A stretch of 22,880 bases of DNA from DASYSA01 sp036003885 (lineage in GTDB: Bacteria > Acidobacteriota > Blastocatellia > UBA7656): the NCBI GenBank assembly GCA_036003885.1, contig DASYSA010000630.1:1-22880 (forward strand), given 5' to 3'. Below, piece by piece: positions 6,499-13,421 of the stretch. The notes beneath the pieces were generated by a model, which searched no databases, was not told the DNA's origin, and was given only the letters and a program-made list of their open reading frames with translations. Position 1 is the stretch's first letter, and each line of letters opens with the position of its first letter. Both the position numbers and the translations under genes were made by a program.

Positions 6499-6607
6499 TG
6501 AACTCCTAGCCGTCGGTCCTAACAACCCCAGCTAACGACAGTTCAAGGGCGAGCGGCCGATAGGGTTTGGCTGGCAACAGCCAGACCTCCCCCTTGGAAG
6601 GAGTTCA
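6499..6607 (+). promoter_or_regulatory. Candidate Moco-family riboswitch (P3-lacking, 'Tuco'-like)
   Basis: The leader upstream of wtpA folds by eye into a compact three-helix RNA. P1 is TGAACTCCT (6499-6507) with AGGAGTTCA (6599-6607), 9 perfect pairs. P2 is CAAGGG (6544-6549) with CCCTTG (6591-6596). Between them sits a 10-bp hairpin (6564-6573 with 6578-6587, one G-U) closed by a GCAA tetraloop. The order hairpin, TCC, P2 3' strand, GA, P1 3' strand, and a GGCCG segment before the hairpin, match the Escherichia coli moaA Moco motif as I remember it. The P3 arm that follows GGCCG in E. coli is missing. P3-lacking members have been proposed to sense tungsten cofactor. A 36-nt segment with a possible GTCG/CGAC pairing separates P1 from P2. 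No covariance search was possible. Confidence 0.65.
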
Positions 6608-6641
6608 AACAGTTCGCATTGAAGGTTTACTTTTAGTTTGA

Positions 6642-6657
6642 GATCTCTGTGAGGATC
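6642..6657 (+). promoter_or_regulatory. Hairpin masking the wtpA ribosome-binding site
   Basis: GATCTC (6642-6647) can pair with GAGGATC (6651-6657) around TGT, with one bulged G. This buries the GAGG (6651-6654) that serves the wtpA ATG at 6663. It lies 34 nt beyond the riboswitch P1 helix and is a plausible expression platform for translational control. Confidence 0.4.
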
Positions 6658-6662
6658 CCTAA

Positions 6663-7667
6663 ATGAAGCGCTTTCGGTCTTACCCGATCAGAGTGTATTT
6701 GGGCCTCTGTCTTGCGACTGCAGCTCTTCTGTTTCCCTGTTGTCGGCGGTCGGAACCAAGTAGTAATTCCCAAAAGCCACGACAGCTTATTGTCTTCAAC
6801 GCTGGATCGTTGGCCGGGCCGGTCTCGGATTTGCTAACCGAATTTGCCAGACTTCATCCTGCGATCACGCCCCAGCAAGAAAACTCAGGCAGCCTCGAAG
6901 CCGTGCGCAAAATCACGGAGCTCGGGAAGCCCTGTGATGTTCTCGCGGTCGCTGACTATGAGGTCATACCATCGCTGCTCATGCCTCAACGCGCGGACTG
7001 GTACGTCGTCTTCGCCCGAAATCAGTTAGTCCTGATCTACACACCCAAATCGAGATTCAGCGATCAAATAGACAGCGACAACTGGCATGAAGTTCTCCTC
7101 CGCCCTGGAGTGCGATATGGCTACTCTAACCCTGATCTGGATCCGGCGGGCTACCGGACGCTGCTGCATTGGGAGTTGGCTGAGAAGTACTATCACAAGC
7201 CAGGTCTGTCCGAGCAACTCAAGGCAGGAGTGCCGGCCAGCAATATCCGAGCGAAATCGGTGGAGTTGGTGGCGCTGTTGGAGTCAGGCGAACTGGACTA
7301 CATCTATTGCTATCGGTCGATTGCGGAAGAACACAAATTGCCGTTCCTCAGCTTTCCGGCGGAAATTGACTTTAGCGACCCGGCCAAGGGTGATTTCTAT
7401 GCCCTCGCCGAGACCGATGTGGCTGGAAAGCTACCCGGAGAGAGAATCAAGATCAAAGGGGGCGCTATCCGTTATGGCCTTACAATCCCTGCGTCGGCTC
7501 CCAACAGAGACGTGGCAGAAGAGTTCGTGGAATTCCTGTTGTCGGCCGAGGGACAGACGATCATGCGAGAAAACCACTTAATGACTATCTCACCCGCTAT
7601 GGCAAATGAAGTACGCAACGTTCCGGCTCGATTGCAAAGTAAGGTCATTCCAATGCGCGTCGACTAG
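6663..7667 (+). CDS. wtpA: Tungstate/molybdate ABC transporter, substrate-binding protein (WtpA type)
   Basis: This 334-residue exported protein is close to the WtpA family rather than classical ModA. It has F-N-A-G-S-L-A-G-P at 45-53, V-R-K-I-T-E-L-G-K at 81-89, A-D-Y-E at 97-100, A-D-W-Y-V-V-F-A-R-N at 111-120 and S-N-P-D-L-D-P-A-G-Y-R at 155-165. In the archaeal WtpA/ModA structures an Asp and a Glu carboxylate complete an octahedral shell around the oxyanion; Asp160 and Glu210 (G-E-L-D-Y) are the matching residues here. WtpA proteins bind tungstate very tightly and also molybdate. The N terminus is hydrophobic and ends F-P-C-C at 24-27. That could be a lipobox, although Pro before the Cys is unusual. 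GAGG lies 8 nt before the ATG. The gene follows the riboswitch-like leader and heads wtpABC. Confidence 0.92.
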   Translation: MKRFRSYPIRVYLGLCLATAALLFPCCRRSEPSSNSQKPRQLIVFNAGSLAGPVSDLLTEFARLHPAITPQQENSGSLEAVRKITELGKPCDVLAVADYEVIPSLLMPQRADWYVVFARNQLVLIYTPKSRFSDQIDSDNWHEVLLRPGVRYGYSNPDLDPAGYRTLLHWELAEKYYHKPGLSEQLKAGVPASNIRAKSVELVALLESGELDYIYCYRSIAEEHKLPFLSFPAEIDFSDPAKGDFYALAETDVAGKLPGERIKIKGGAIRYGLTIPASAPNRDVAEEFVEFLLSAEGQTIMRENHLMTISPAMANEVRNVPARLQSKVIPMRVD

Positions 7668-7674
7668 GACACGG

Positions 7675-7770
7675 GCCTGGACAACTCGCATCCGGGACAT
7701 CCAGGCAAGGAGCCCGAGGCTTCCGCAACATGAGGATAATGATCAATACAGTAGTCTTGAGCATTATCCT
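7675..7770 (+). repeat. Two strong hairpins between wtpA and wtpB
   Basis: GCCTGGA (7675-7681) pairs with TCCAGGC (7700-7706). Then AGGATAATG (7733-7741) pairs with CATTATCCT (7762-7770), and this stem continues inward after one A/G mismatch as TCAA/TTGA, giving 13 of 14 pairs with a 10-nt loop. No T run follows, so they look like intercistronic stability or processing elements rather than terminators. Confidence 0.6.
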
Positions 7771-7816
7771 GATCCTGCTACATCGTGCATTCGCCACCAG
7801 GAGGGCCTCTACAACT

Positions 7817-8620
7817 ATGCGAAATCAGATGAGACACCCCAGTCTTCTGACCGTGATCTTCTCCGTTCTAGGCGCCGCTATCGTGCTCTTCCTTGTAGCT
7901 CCCATCGTCAAGATGATGCTTGCTGGTAGTTATGAAGGTCTAGGTGAGGCACTCGCGAGTTCCGAAGTGAGAAGCTCGATCGCTTTGACGATGATCTGCG
8001 CTCTCTTGGCGACAGGGACCGGAATGGTCCTCGGCGTCCCGCTGGCATACCTTCTTGCGCGCCGCACCTTTTTCGGGAAACGAATAGTCGAAGCAGTGGT
8101 GGACGTTCCGGTGGTGATCCCTCACCCGGTCGTTGGAATCGCGCTATTGCTGATCTTCGGCCGGCAGTTCTTTGGGGGGCAGTTCTTCGACAGGTTGGGG
8201 ATCACTGTCGTGGGCGGCATCGCCGGCATCGTGCTTGCAATGCTGTTCGTGAGTGTTCCCTTGCTCATCAATGCGGCACGGGATGGATTCCAACGCATTG
8301 ATCCACGATTGGAGAGCGTCGCCAGGACGCTCGGCTATGGACCGTTGCGCGCGTTCGTGGGCGTCTCGCTGCCGTTGAGCTGGCGAGCGTTGCTGTCGGG
8401 AGCGATTATGATGTGGGCACGCGCGATCAGCGAATTCGGATCCATTGTGATCATTACCTACAATCCAAAGGTCGCATCGGTTCTGATCTATGATCGTTTC
8501 ACCAGCTATGGCCTCACCTATGCTCTGCCGGTAGCTGTAGTCCTGGTCTTGATTTGCTTGTTCGCTTTCGCTTTACTACGCGGGGTGAATGTTCGGTCCG
8601 ATCAAGTCAAGGTCATATGA
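7817..8620 (+). CDS. wtpB: Tungstate/molybdate ABC transporter, permease
   Basis: This protein of about 267 residues is an inner-membrane permease with five to six hydrophobic helices. The cytoplasmic loop that contacts the ATPase is clear (V-A-R-T-L-G-Y-G-P-L-R-A-F-V-G-V-S-L-P-L), as are P-H-P-V-V-G-I-A-L-L and the terminal region A-R-A-I-S-E-F-G-S, all typical of ModB/WtpB. I choose the ATG at 7817 because AGGAGG precedes it by 12 nt and the protein then begins like known permeases. The frame stays open to an ATG at 7730, which would add one extra hydrophobic stretch. However, that stretch is encoded by the hairpin region 7733-7770 and is more likely untranslated. The stop overlaps the next start as ATGA, so wtpB and wtpC are coupled. 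Confidence 0.88.
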   Translation: MRNQMRHPSLLTVIFSVLGAAIVLFLVAPIVKMMLAGSYEGLGEALASSEVRSSIALTMICALLATGTGMVLGVPLAYLLARRTFFGKRIVEAVVDVPVVIPHPVVGIALLLIFGRQFFGGQFFDRLGITVVGGIAGIVLAMLFVSVPLLINAARDGFQRIDPRLESVARTLGYGPLRAFVGVSLPLSWRALLSGAIMMWARAISEFGSIVIITYNPKVASVLIYDRFTSYGLTYALPVAVVLVLICLFAFALLRGVNVRSDQVKVI

Positions 8621-9681
8621 TCCGTCTTGTCGATGTTTGCTTCAGCGTGGGCGCGTTTGAGCTGCGTTCCTTCAATCTTGAAATTGAGCGAGGAGAATAC
8701 TTCGCCATCCTCGGTCCGACGGGCGCCGGAAAGACCAGGCTCCTTGAAATCATTGCAGGACTGCAGCGACCATCATCAGGTGAGGTTTGGATCGCCGATG
8801 AAAACGTCACCGCGCTCCCTCCCGATCGCCGCCGCGTAGGCTTCATGTATCAGGATTATCTCCTGTTTCCTCACCTCACCGTACGAAAGAACATCATGTT
8901 CGGGCTTCACGATAAGACGAAGAAGGAGCGGCTGAGGCGCGTCGATGAGATCTCACATCTGCTCGGCCTGGATAATTTGCTTGACCGGCACGTCACGGGG
9001 CTGAGTGGAGGAGAACAACAACGGGTCGCGCTCGCGCGCGCCCTGGCTCCGCAGCCGCGGGTCCTGTTACTCGACGAGCCCCTGTCTGCACTAGATCCCC
9101 AGAACAGGAGAGCCGTCAGGCGCGAGTTGACGGATCTTCATCAAAAACTCGGGACGACGACTATTCATGTAACCCACGATTTCGAAGAGGCTCTGGTCGT
9201 CGCAGATCGGCTGGCGGTGGTAAACAAGGGGGAGATTGTTCAGATTGGCCTCGCGGAAGACGTAGTTCGCAAACCCCAGTCGGCCTTTGTTGCCGACTTT
9301 TTTGGCGTCGAGAACATATTCAAGGGTGAGATAGTTCTTTGCGACCAATCGGAATCTCCTGGCGCCGAGGTCTACAACGCCATCTTCAAATCCGGAGCGT
9401 TGCGACTATCCGTCATCGCTGAGGGAGAAGGTCCAGCGTACGCCGCAATACGACCGGAGGATGTCATCGTGTCAAGAGAGCTTGGCCACTCCTCGGCAAT
9501 GAACAACCTCAGAGGAAAGATAGTCGAGATCGAGACAACAGGGCCCCTGGTTCGGCTGACCGCTGACGTTGGAGTGCGACTGGTCGCCCTGCTCACCAGG
9601 CAATCGCTCGTTTCTCTCAAATTGGATAAGGACGTTGATGCTTATTTCTCAGTTAAGGCATCCGCGATCCACATTTTCTGA
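8617..9681 (+). CDS. wtpC: Tungstate/molybdate ABC transporter, ATP-binding protein
   Basis: This 354-residue ABC ATPase has all core motifs: Walker A G-P-T-G-A-G-K-T at 33-40, Q-loop Gln79, signature L-S-G-G-E-Q-Q at 129-135, Walker B L-L-L-D-E-P at 150-155, D-loop S-A-L-D and H-loop His187. The last 110 or so residues form an extra C-terminal domain of the TOBE/MOP-like kind. In ModC-type transporters this can bind the oxyanion and inhibit transport when the cell is replete. The ATG overlaps the wtpB stop by 4 nt, with AAGG just before it. The combination with wtpA and Mop genes sets the substrate as molybdate/tungstate, although sulfate-type CysA proteins have the same layout. It is the last gene of the island; no terminator is evident after it. 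Confidence 0.92.
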   Translation: MIRLVDVCFSVGAFELRSFNLEIERGEYFAILGPTGAGKTRLLEIIAGLQRPSSGEVWIADENVTALPPDRRRVGFMYQDYLLFPHLTVRKNIMFGLHDKTKKERLRRVDEISHLLGLDNLLDRHVTGLSGGEQQRVALARALAPQPRVLLLDEPLSALDPQNRRAVRRELTDLHQKLGTTTIHVTHDFEEALVVADRLAVVNKGEIVQIGLAEDVVRKPQSAFVADFFGVENIFKGEIVLCDQSESPGAEVYNAIFKSGALRLSVIAEGEGPAYAAIRPEDVIVSRELGHSSAMNNLRGKIVEIETTGPLVRLTADVGVRLVALLTRQSLVSLKLDKDVDAYFSVKASAIHIF

Positions 9682-10108
9682 TGGCAGGTTCGACCGATGT
9701 ACAGACGCAATTCGCGGTTTTGACTCCCGGACCAGTACATCCAAAACTTCCATGCCTTCAATGGCGATGAATTTGCGCTCTGTCACACGGGGGTCAGGCC
9801 CTCGATTCTGCGATTTGGATTCTTCTTGCGCAAAACAATTGTGCCCCGCACCCGGCAATCTTCTTCACGTTGTAACATTTCAAAACGAGAAGGTATAATC
9901 GTTGTTCGCCGCAAAAAACATTTTCTATGAATCAACCGGACATGGCGAGATGAACGTGGTTGGGACGCCCGGGCGACCGGCCGACCTGCGTCCTTCGAGT
10001 CTGGGATCACGTGGCCGCTGCGGTGGAATGTTCGGTTGGTGGATCGATTCCCACAACGAAATCTGGAAGAGGCTGATGACATTCCACGATATTGAAGGAG
10101 ATCAGAGA
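9682..10108 (+). other. 427-bp intergenic stretch with one promoter candidate
   Basis: No supported gene is seen, although an in-frame extension of the next gene reaches 9902. The stretch holds a good promoter (9870-9899), a 10-nt palindrome CGCCCGGGCG (9966-9975) and a copy of CGACCGGCCG (9974-9983) that recurs in the inverted repeat at 10710-10793. The predicted leader is about 200 nt. Confidence 0.6.
9870..9899 (+). promoter_or_regulatory. Promoter of the periplasmic protein gene at 10109
   Basis: TTGTAA (9870-9875) and a perfect TATAAT (9894-9899) are 18 bp apart. The start is expected near 9906. Confidence 0.55.
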
Positions 10109-10660
10109 ATGAAGAAGATAGTATTTTCAGGCCTACTCGTCGCGCTTGTGGCGGCGCAGGTTGCTTTTGCTCACGATCCTCGCACCGTTGCCAAGGATCT
10201 GTCACACGTCTATTCAATCGAAGGGGCCGGCAAACTGACCATCCGCTACAAATCGCTCCACTTCAATGAGCCCGGCTTCGCTGCCAGGAAGACGCCTCGG
10301 GCATTGACCGCCTTCAACGGTCTCTGGAAGAGTGTCGGAAAGCTCGACACCGACTTCGATGTCGTTATCGGCGGCGTCCAGGTAAGCAAAGGCTCATACC
10401 AACTCGGGTTCGGGTTCGACGCTGATGACAACTACAAGATGATCTTGTCGAGCGGTGGGAAGGAGACTGTCATCCCACTCAAGATGAGCCTCGATGGCCC
10501 GATGGTAAACTACTTCACCATAGACGTGCGTCCTGACAACGATACAGATGCCCTGGTGCTCGAAGCTCGCTACGGCAAGCTCAGCACGTGGGTTGCGGGC
10601 ACGGTCCCGTATCTGAAGCCGCACGAGCACCCCGAGGCGGCGCCTGCTAAGAAGCCCTGA
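10109..10660 (+). CDS. Small exported protein, possibly DUF2911-like
   Basis: This 183-residue protein has a clean signal peptide (M-K-K-I-V-F-S-G-L-L-V-A-L-V-A, cleavage after A-F-A at residue 21). The mature part is mainly beta. It includes K-L-T-I-R-Y-K-S-L, then G-V-Q-V-S-K-G-S-Y-Q-L-G-F-G-F, then K-M-I-L-S-S-G-G-K-E-T-V-I-P-L, then Y-F-T-I-D-V-R-P. This pattern of a 'make it into a sellable value' strand pair around G-x-Y-x-L-x-F recalls DUF2911 proteins, but the match is from memory and weak. The tail is Pro/Ala/Lys-rich. GAAGGAG lies 8 nt before the ATG and decides the start. The function is unknown. The next gene lies 151 nt downstream, past an inverted repeat. Confidence 0.82.
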   Translation: MKKIVFSGLLVALVAAQVAFAHDPRTVAKDLSHVYSIEGAGKLTIRYKSLHFNEPGFAARKTPRALTAFNGLWKSVGKLDTDFDVVIGGVQVSKGSYQLGFGFDADDNYKMILSSGGKETVIPLKMSLDGPMVNYFTIDVRPDNDTDALVLEARYGKLSTWVAGTVPYLKPHEHPEAAPAKKP

Positions 10661-10709
10661 ACGAATTCAGATGGCAGAGGGTGCGCCAGCAACAACCCAC
10701 ATGATCGGT

Positions 10710-10793
10710 TAGCGGCCGGTCGTCAGATTCAACTGCACGGTCAGGCAAGAACCTGTTCGTGGCGCGTTCGTTGAATATGGCGACCGGCCGCTA
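10710..10793. repeat. 16-bp inverted repeat upstream of the M1 peptidase
   Basis: The arms 10710-10725 and 10778-10793 are reverse complements at 15 of 16 positions (outer 13 perfect: TAGCGGCCGGTCG with CGACCGGCCGCTA), with a 52-nt spacer. The spacer holds a small CAGG/CCTG hairpin. The right arm ends 18 nt before the peptidase ATG, beside its AGAGGAG ribosome site. Confidence 0.8.
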
Positions 10794-10811
10794 TCTTATA
10801 AAGAGGAGTAT

Positions 10812-13322
10812 ATGTTGATTCTTCGCGCTTGTCTTCTGAAGGCCCTCTGGGTTTCGGGTCTCGTCCTGCTTCTGGCAGTCTCTTCCCTCTCTTACCCCCA
10901 CCAGAATCCAGCAGCCCCAACATCCGGGGCGGCTCCTCTAAGGGCGCGTCGCACTCATGACTACGACATTCAAAGTTATCGAATCGTGGTCCAGTTCGAC
11001 TGGGAGAGGCGATCCGTATCAGGCGAAACCACAATCACGCTCCGCCCAATGAAGAATGACCTCAAAGAGCTGGAGATCGATGCCGGACAGATGACGATTA
11101 ACCGCGTTCGCCTTGCCGGGGGAACATCGCTGACGTTTCGATATGAGGGAGGCGAAAAACTTTTCGTCACGTTGGACCGGCGGTACCCGGCGGGCCGGGA
11201 CATTGCGGTCGCGGTCGACTACACAGCTACGCCGTCCCGCGGGCTGACCTTCATCAGACCGACCAAAGCCCAACCCAATCGCCCTTATCAAATCTGGTCG
11301 CAGGGAGAAGCGGAATCGAATCACTACTGGTTCCCCTGCTACGACCATCCCGATGACAAAGCCACAAGCGAGCTGATCGCCACGATCGATAAGAAGTACG
11401 AAGTGATCTCAAACGGCACGCTGATGGGGGTGACATCCAACCCCGCAGGAACCAGGACCTGGCACTGGAAGATGGAAAAGCCGTTTTCCAGCTATCTGAT
11501 CTCGGTAGTCGCCGGAGAATTCGCGCAAGTTAAACAGAGCTACAGGAACATCCCGATCGTTTCGTACGTCTACCGGGATCAGATTCAAAACGCAACTCTA
11601 TCGTTCAGAAACCTCTCCCGGATGATGGAGTTCTTCTCAAAACAGTTCGGCTGCGATTATCCGTACGCAAAGTATGCGCAGACCACCGTACGGGACTTTG
11701 AAGGAGGCGGCATGGAGAACATCACCGCCACCACGCTGACCGACACTATGGTCCACGATCAGCGGGCGCAGATTGACGTCAGCGCCGACGGAGTCATCTC
11801 GCATGAACTGGCTCACTCATGGTTCGGCGACATGGTGACCTGTCGCGACTGGAGCGATCTGTGGCTCAATGAATCGTTCGCGACTCTCAGCGAAGCGCTT
11901 TGGACCGAGAGCGACCGGGGCAAAGACGAGTACCTCTATGAGATGCGCTCAAATCAAGCAACCTATTTTTCAGCCTGGTTCCGCGGCACGAGGCATCCGA
12001 TAGTCAGCCGCAGCTACAATGATCCGGACGACCTGTTCGACCCCTACGTGTATCAGCGGGGCGCGGCAGTGTTGAACATGCTGAAATTCGTTCTGGGCGA
12101 CGAGATGTTTTGGAAAGCGATCAGACACTATCTAGCCAGATACCAGTGGCAGAACGTCGATACATCCCAACTGATCAGCGCGATCCAGGAATCGACCGGC
12201 CAGAACCTCCAGTGGTTCTTCGACGAGTGGGTCTACAAGATGGGCCATCCTGAGTTCACGATCGCGACCACGTACGACGGAGCACATGCGCTCCAGATGA
12301 AGGTCACTCAAACCGTTGTAACGCCATCGGGAGCAGACCCGGCGCAGTTCCCTCGATTCTTCACCATGCCGGTGGACATAGGGATCACAACGGCTTCAGG
12401 CGAACGCGTCCATCGGGTGATGATCGACAAGCTCGAAAACGAATTCACCTTTGAAGTCGACTCGAAACCTCTGATCGTCAACTTCGACCGCGGCAATTAT
12501 CTTATCAAGGTGGTGAAGTCCAGGAAGAGTGACGAGGAACTTGCATACCAGGTCACTCACGATGCTGACGTGATGGGACGCGTGAACGCGGCGACATCGC
12601 TGATCTTCCGGGCTTCCGATCCCGCCGTGAACGCCCTGTCTGAGGCGTTGCTGCGAGACAGCTTCTGGGGTGTGCGACTGGAAGCAGCCCGATCGCTCTC
12701 GGCAATCAAGACCGAGGCATGTCGCCCCGCGCTCCTTGAAGCCGTGAAGGACAAAGACTCGCGAGTTCGAGCAGCGGTGATAACCGGGCTTGGGCGATTC
12801 AAAGACGCGAAGCTTGCTGATCTCTTCGAGAAGGTGATCGCGACCGATGAGAGTTACTATGTAGTAGCCGCGGCGGCGCACTCCCTCGGCGAAAGCGGCT
12901 CACCCCGGGCATTTGAAGTCCTGGCGACTGTCCTTAACCAGGAGTCCTGGGAGAACGTGATTCGAACCTGGACTCTGAGCGGGCTGATCTCGCTGAAAGA
13001 CCCCCGCTCTCTTGACCTCGGAATCAAGTACGCTGCACCGCTGAATCCTGCTCCAGTACGTGCGTTGGCTCTCCAGCTTATTGGGCAGGTAGGCAAAGGA
13101 AGTGATCGAGCGCTGGAAGCTCTGGTGAATACTCTAAAGGAGCAGCCACATATCGCGGTTGATGCTATACAACCGCTGGGGATTCTCGGGGACGCCCGAG
13201 CGATACCCGCGCTTGCAGAGTTCGTCCTCAGAGCCGATACGTCGCCGCAGGCTAAACAGCAGGCCACGACAGTCATCAACAAGCTGAAGGAGTCCGGGAA
13301 GGCAACGCAGTCGGAAGACTGA
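10812..13322 (+). CDS. Secreted M1-family metallo-aminopeptidase with C-terminal HEAT repeats
   Basis: This 836-residue exported zinc aminopeptidase has an N-terminal hydrophobic signal up to about residue 27. The M1 beta domain follows, with the substrate-binding motif G-G-G-M-E-N at 298-303. The zinc motif is H331-E-L-A-H335 with the third ligand Glu354 after an 18-residue gap (W-L-N-E-S-F-A), and a catalytic Tyr is present in Y-Q-R-G-A (Tyr414). Catalytic residues are therefore complete. From about residue 575 to 830 the sequence is a series of helical HEAT-like repeats (D-S-R-V-R-A-A-V-I-T-G-L-G and similar), where many M1 enzymes have their own helical domain. It should trim N-terminal residues from peptides in the periplasm or outside the cell. 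AGAGGAG (10802-10808) precedes the ATG. The gene is followed by convergent ispG. Confidence 0.93.
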   Translation: MLILRACLLKALWVSGLVLLLAVSSLSYPHQNPAAPTSGAAPLRARRTHDYDIQSYRIVVQFDWERRSVSGETTITLRPMKNDLKELEIDAGQMTINRVRLAGGTSLTFRYEGGEKLFVTLDRRYPAGRDIAVAVDYTATPSRGLTFIRPTKAQPNRPYQIWSQGEAESNHYWFPCYDHPDDKATSELIATIDKKYEVISNGTLMGVTSNPAGTRTWHWKMEKPFSSYLISVVAGEFAQVKQSYRNIPIVSYVYRDQIQNATLSFRNLSRMMEFFSKQFGCDYPYAKYAQTTVRDFEGGGMENITATTLTDTMVHDQRAQIDVSADGVISHELAHSWFGDMVTCRDWSDLWLNESFATLSEALWTESDRGKDEYLYEMRSNQATYFSAWFRGTRHPIVSRSYNDPDDLFDPYVYQRGAAVLNMLKFVLGDEMFWKAIRHYLARYQWQNVDTSQLISAIQESTGQNLQWFFDEWVYKMGHPEFTIATTYDGAHALQMKVTQTVVTPSGADPAQFPRFFTMPVDIGITTASGERVHRVMIDKLENEFTFEVDSKPLIVNFDRGNYLIKVVKSRKSDEELAYQVTHDADVMGRVNAATSLIFRASDPAVNALSEALLRDSFWGVRLEAARSLSAIKTEACRPALLEAVKDKDSRVRAAVITGLGRFKDAKLADLFEKVIATDESYYVVAAAAHSLGESGSPRAFEVLATVLNQESWENVIRTWTLSGLISLKDPRSLDLGIKYAAPLNPAPVRALALQLIGQVGKGSDRALEALVNTLKEQPHIAVDAIQPLGILGDARAIPALAEFVLRADTSPQAKQQATTVINKLKESGKATQSED

Positions 13323-13333
13323 CCCCCTCCCGG

Positions 13334-13346
13334 ATCGGCAGCCGAT
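13334..13346. terminator. Small hairpin between convergent M1 peptidase and ispG
   Basis: ATCGG, loop CAG and CCGAT lie 12 nt past the peptidase stop. There is no T run, so this is a weak candidate. Confidence 0.25.
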
Positions 13347-13421
13347 AGGACTACACGTCTCACCTCTCGGGCGCAGGCATGCATTCAATTCAACGAGGCG
13401 GGATGCAGGGACTCTGCGGGC

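Noticed and set aside
7730..7816. Longer wtpB starting at 7730 with an extra hydrophobic stretch
   Set aside because: The stretch is encoded by a strong hairpin; a better ribosome site and the family-like start are at 7817. Not fully excluded.
9649..9858. 69-residue minus-strand frame after wtpC
   Set aside because: Overlaps the end of wtpC, has no ribosome site and no recognisable family.
9902..10108. N-terminal extension of the periplasmic protein to an ATG at 9902
   Set aside because: A signal peptide and a strong GAAGGAG begin at 10109; the extension has no protein-like character and would place the signal inside the protein.
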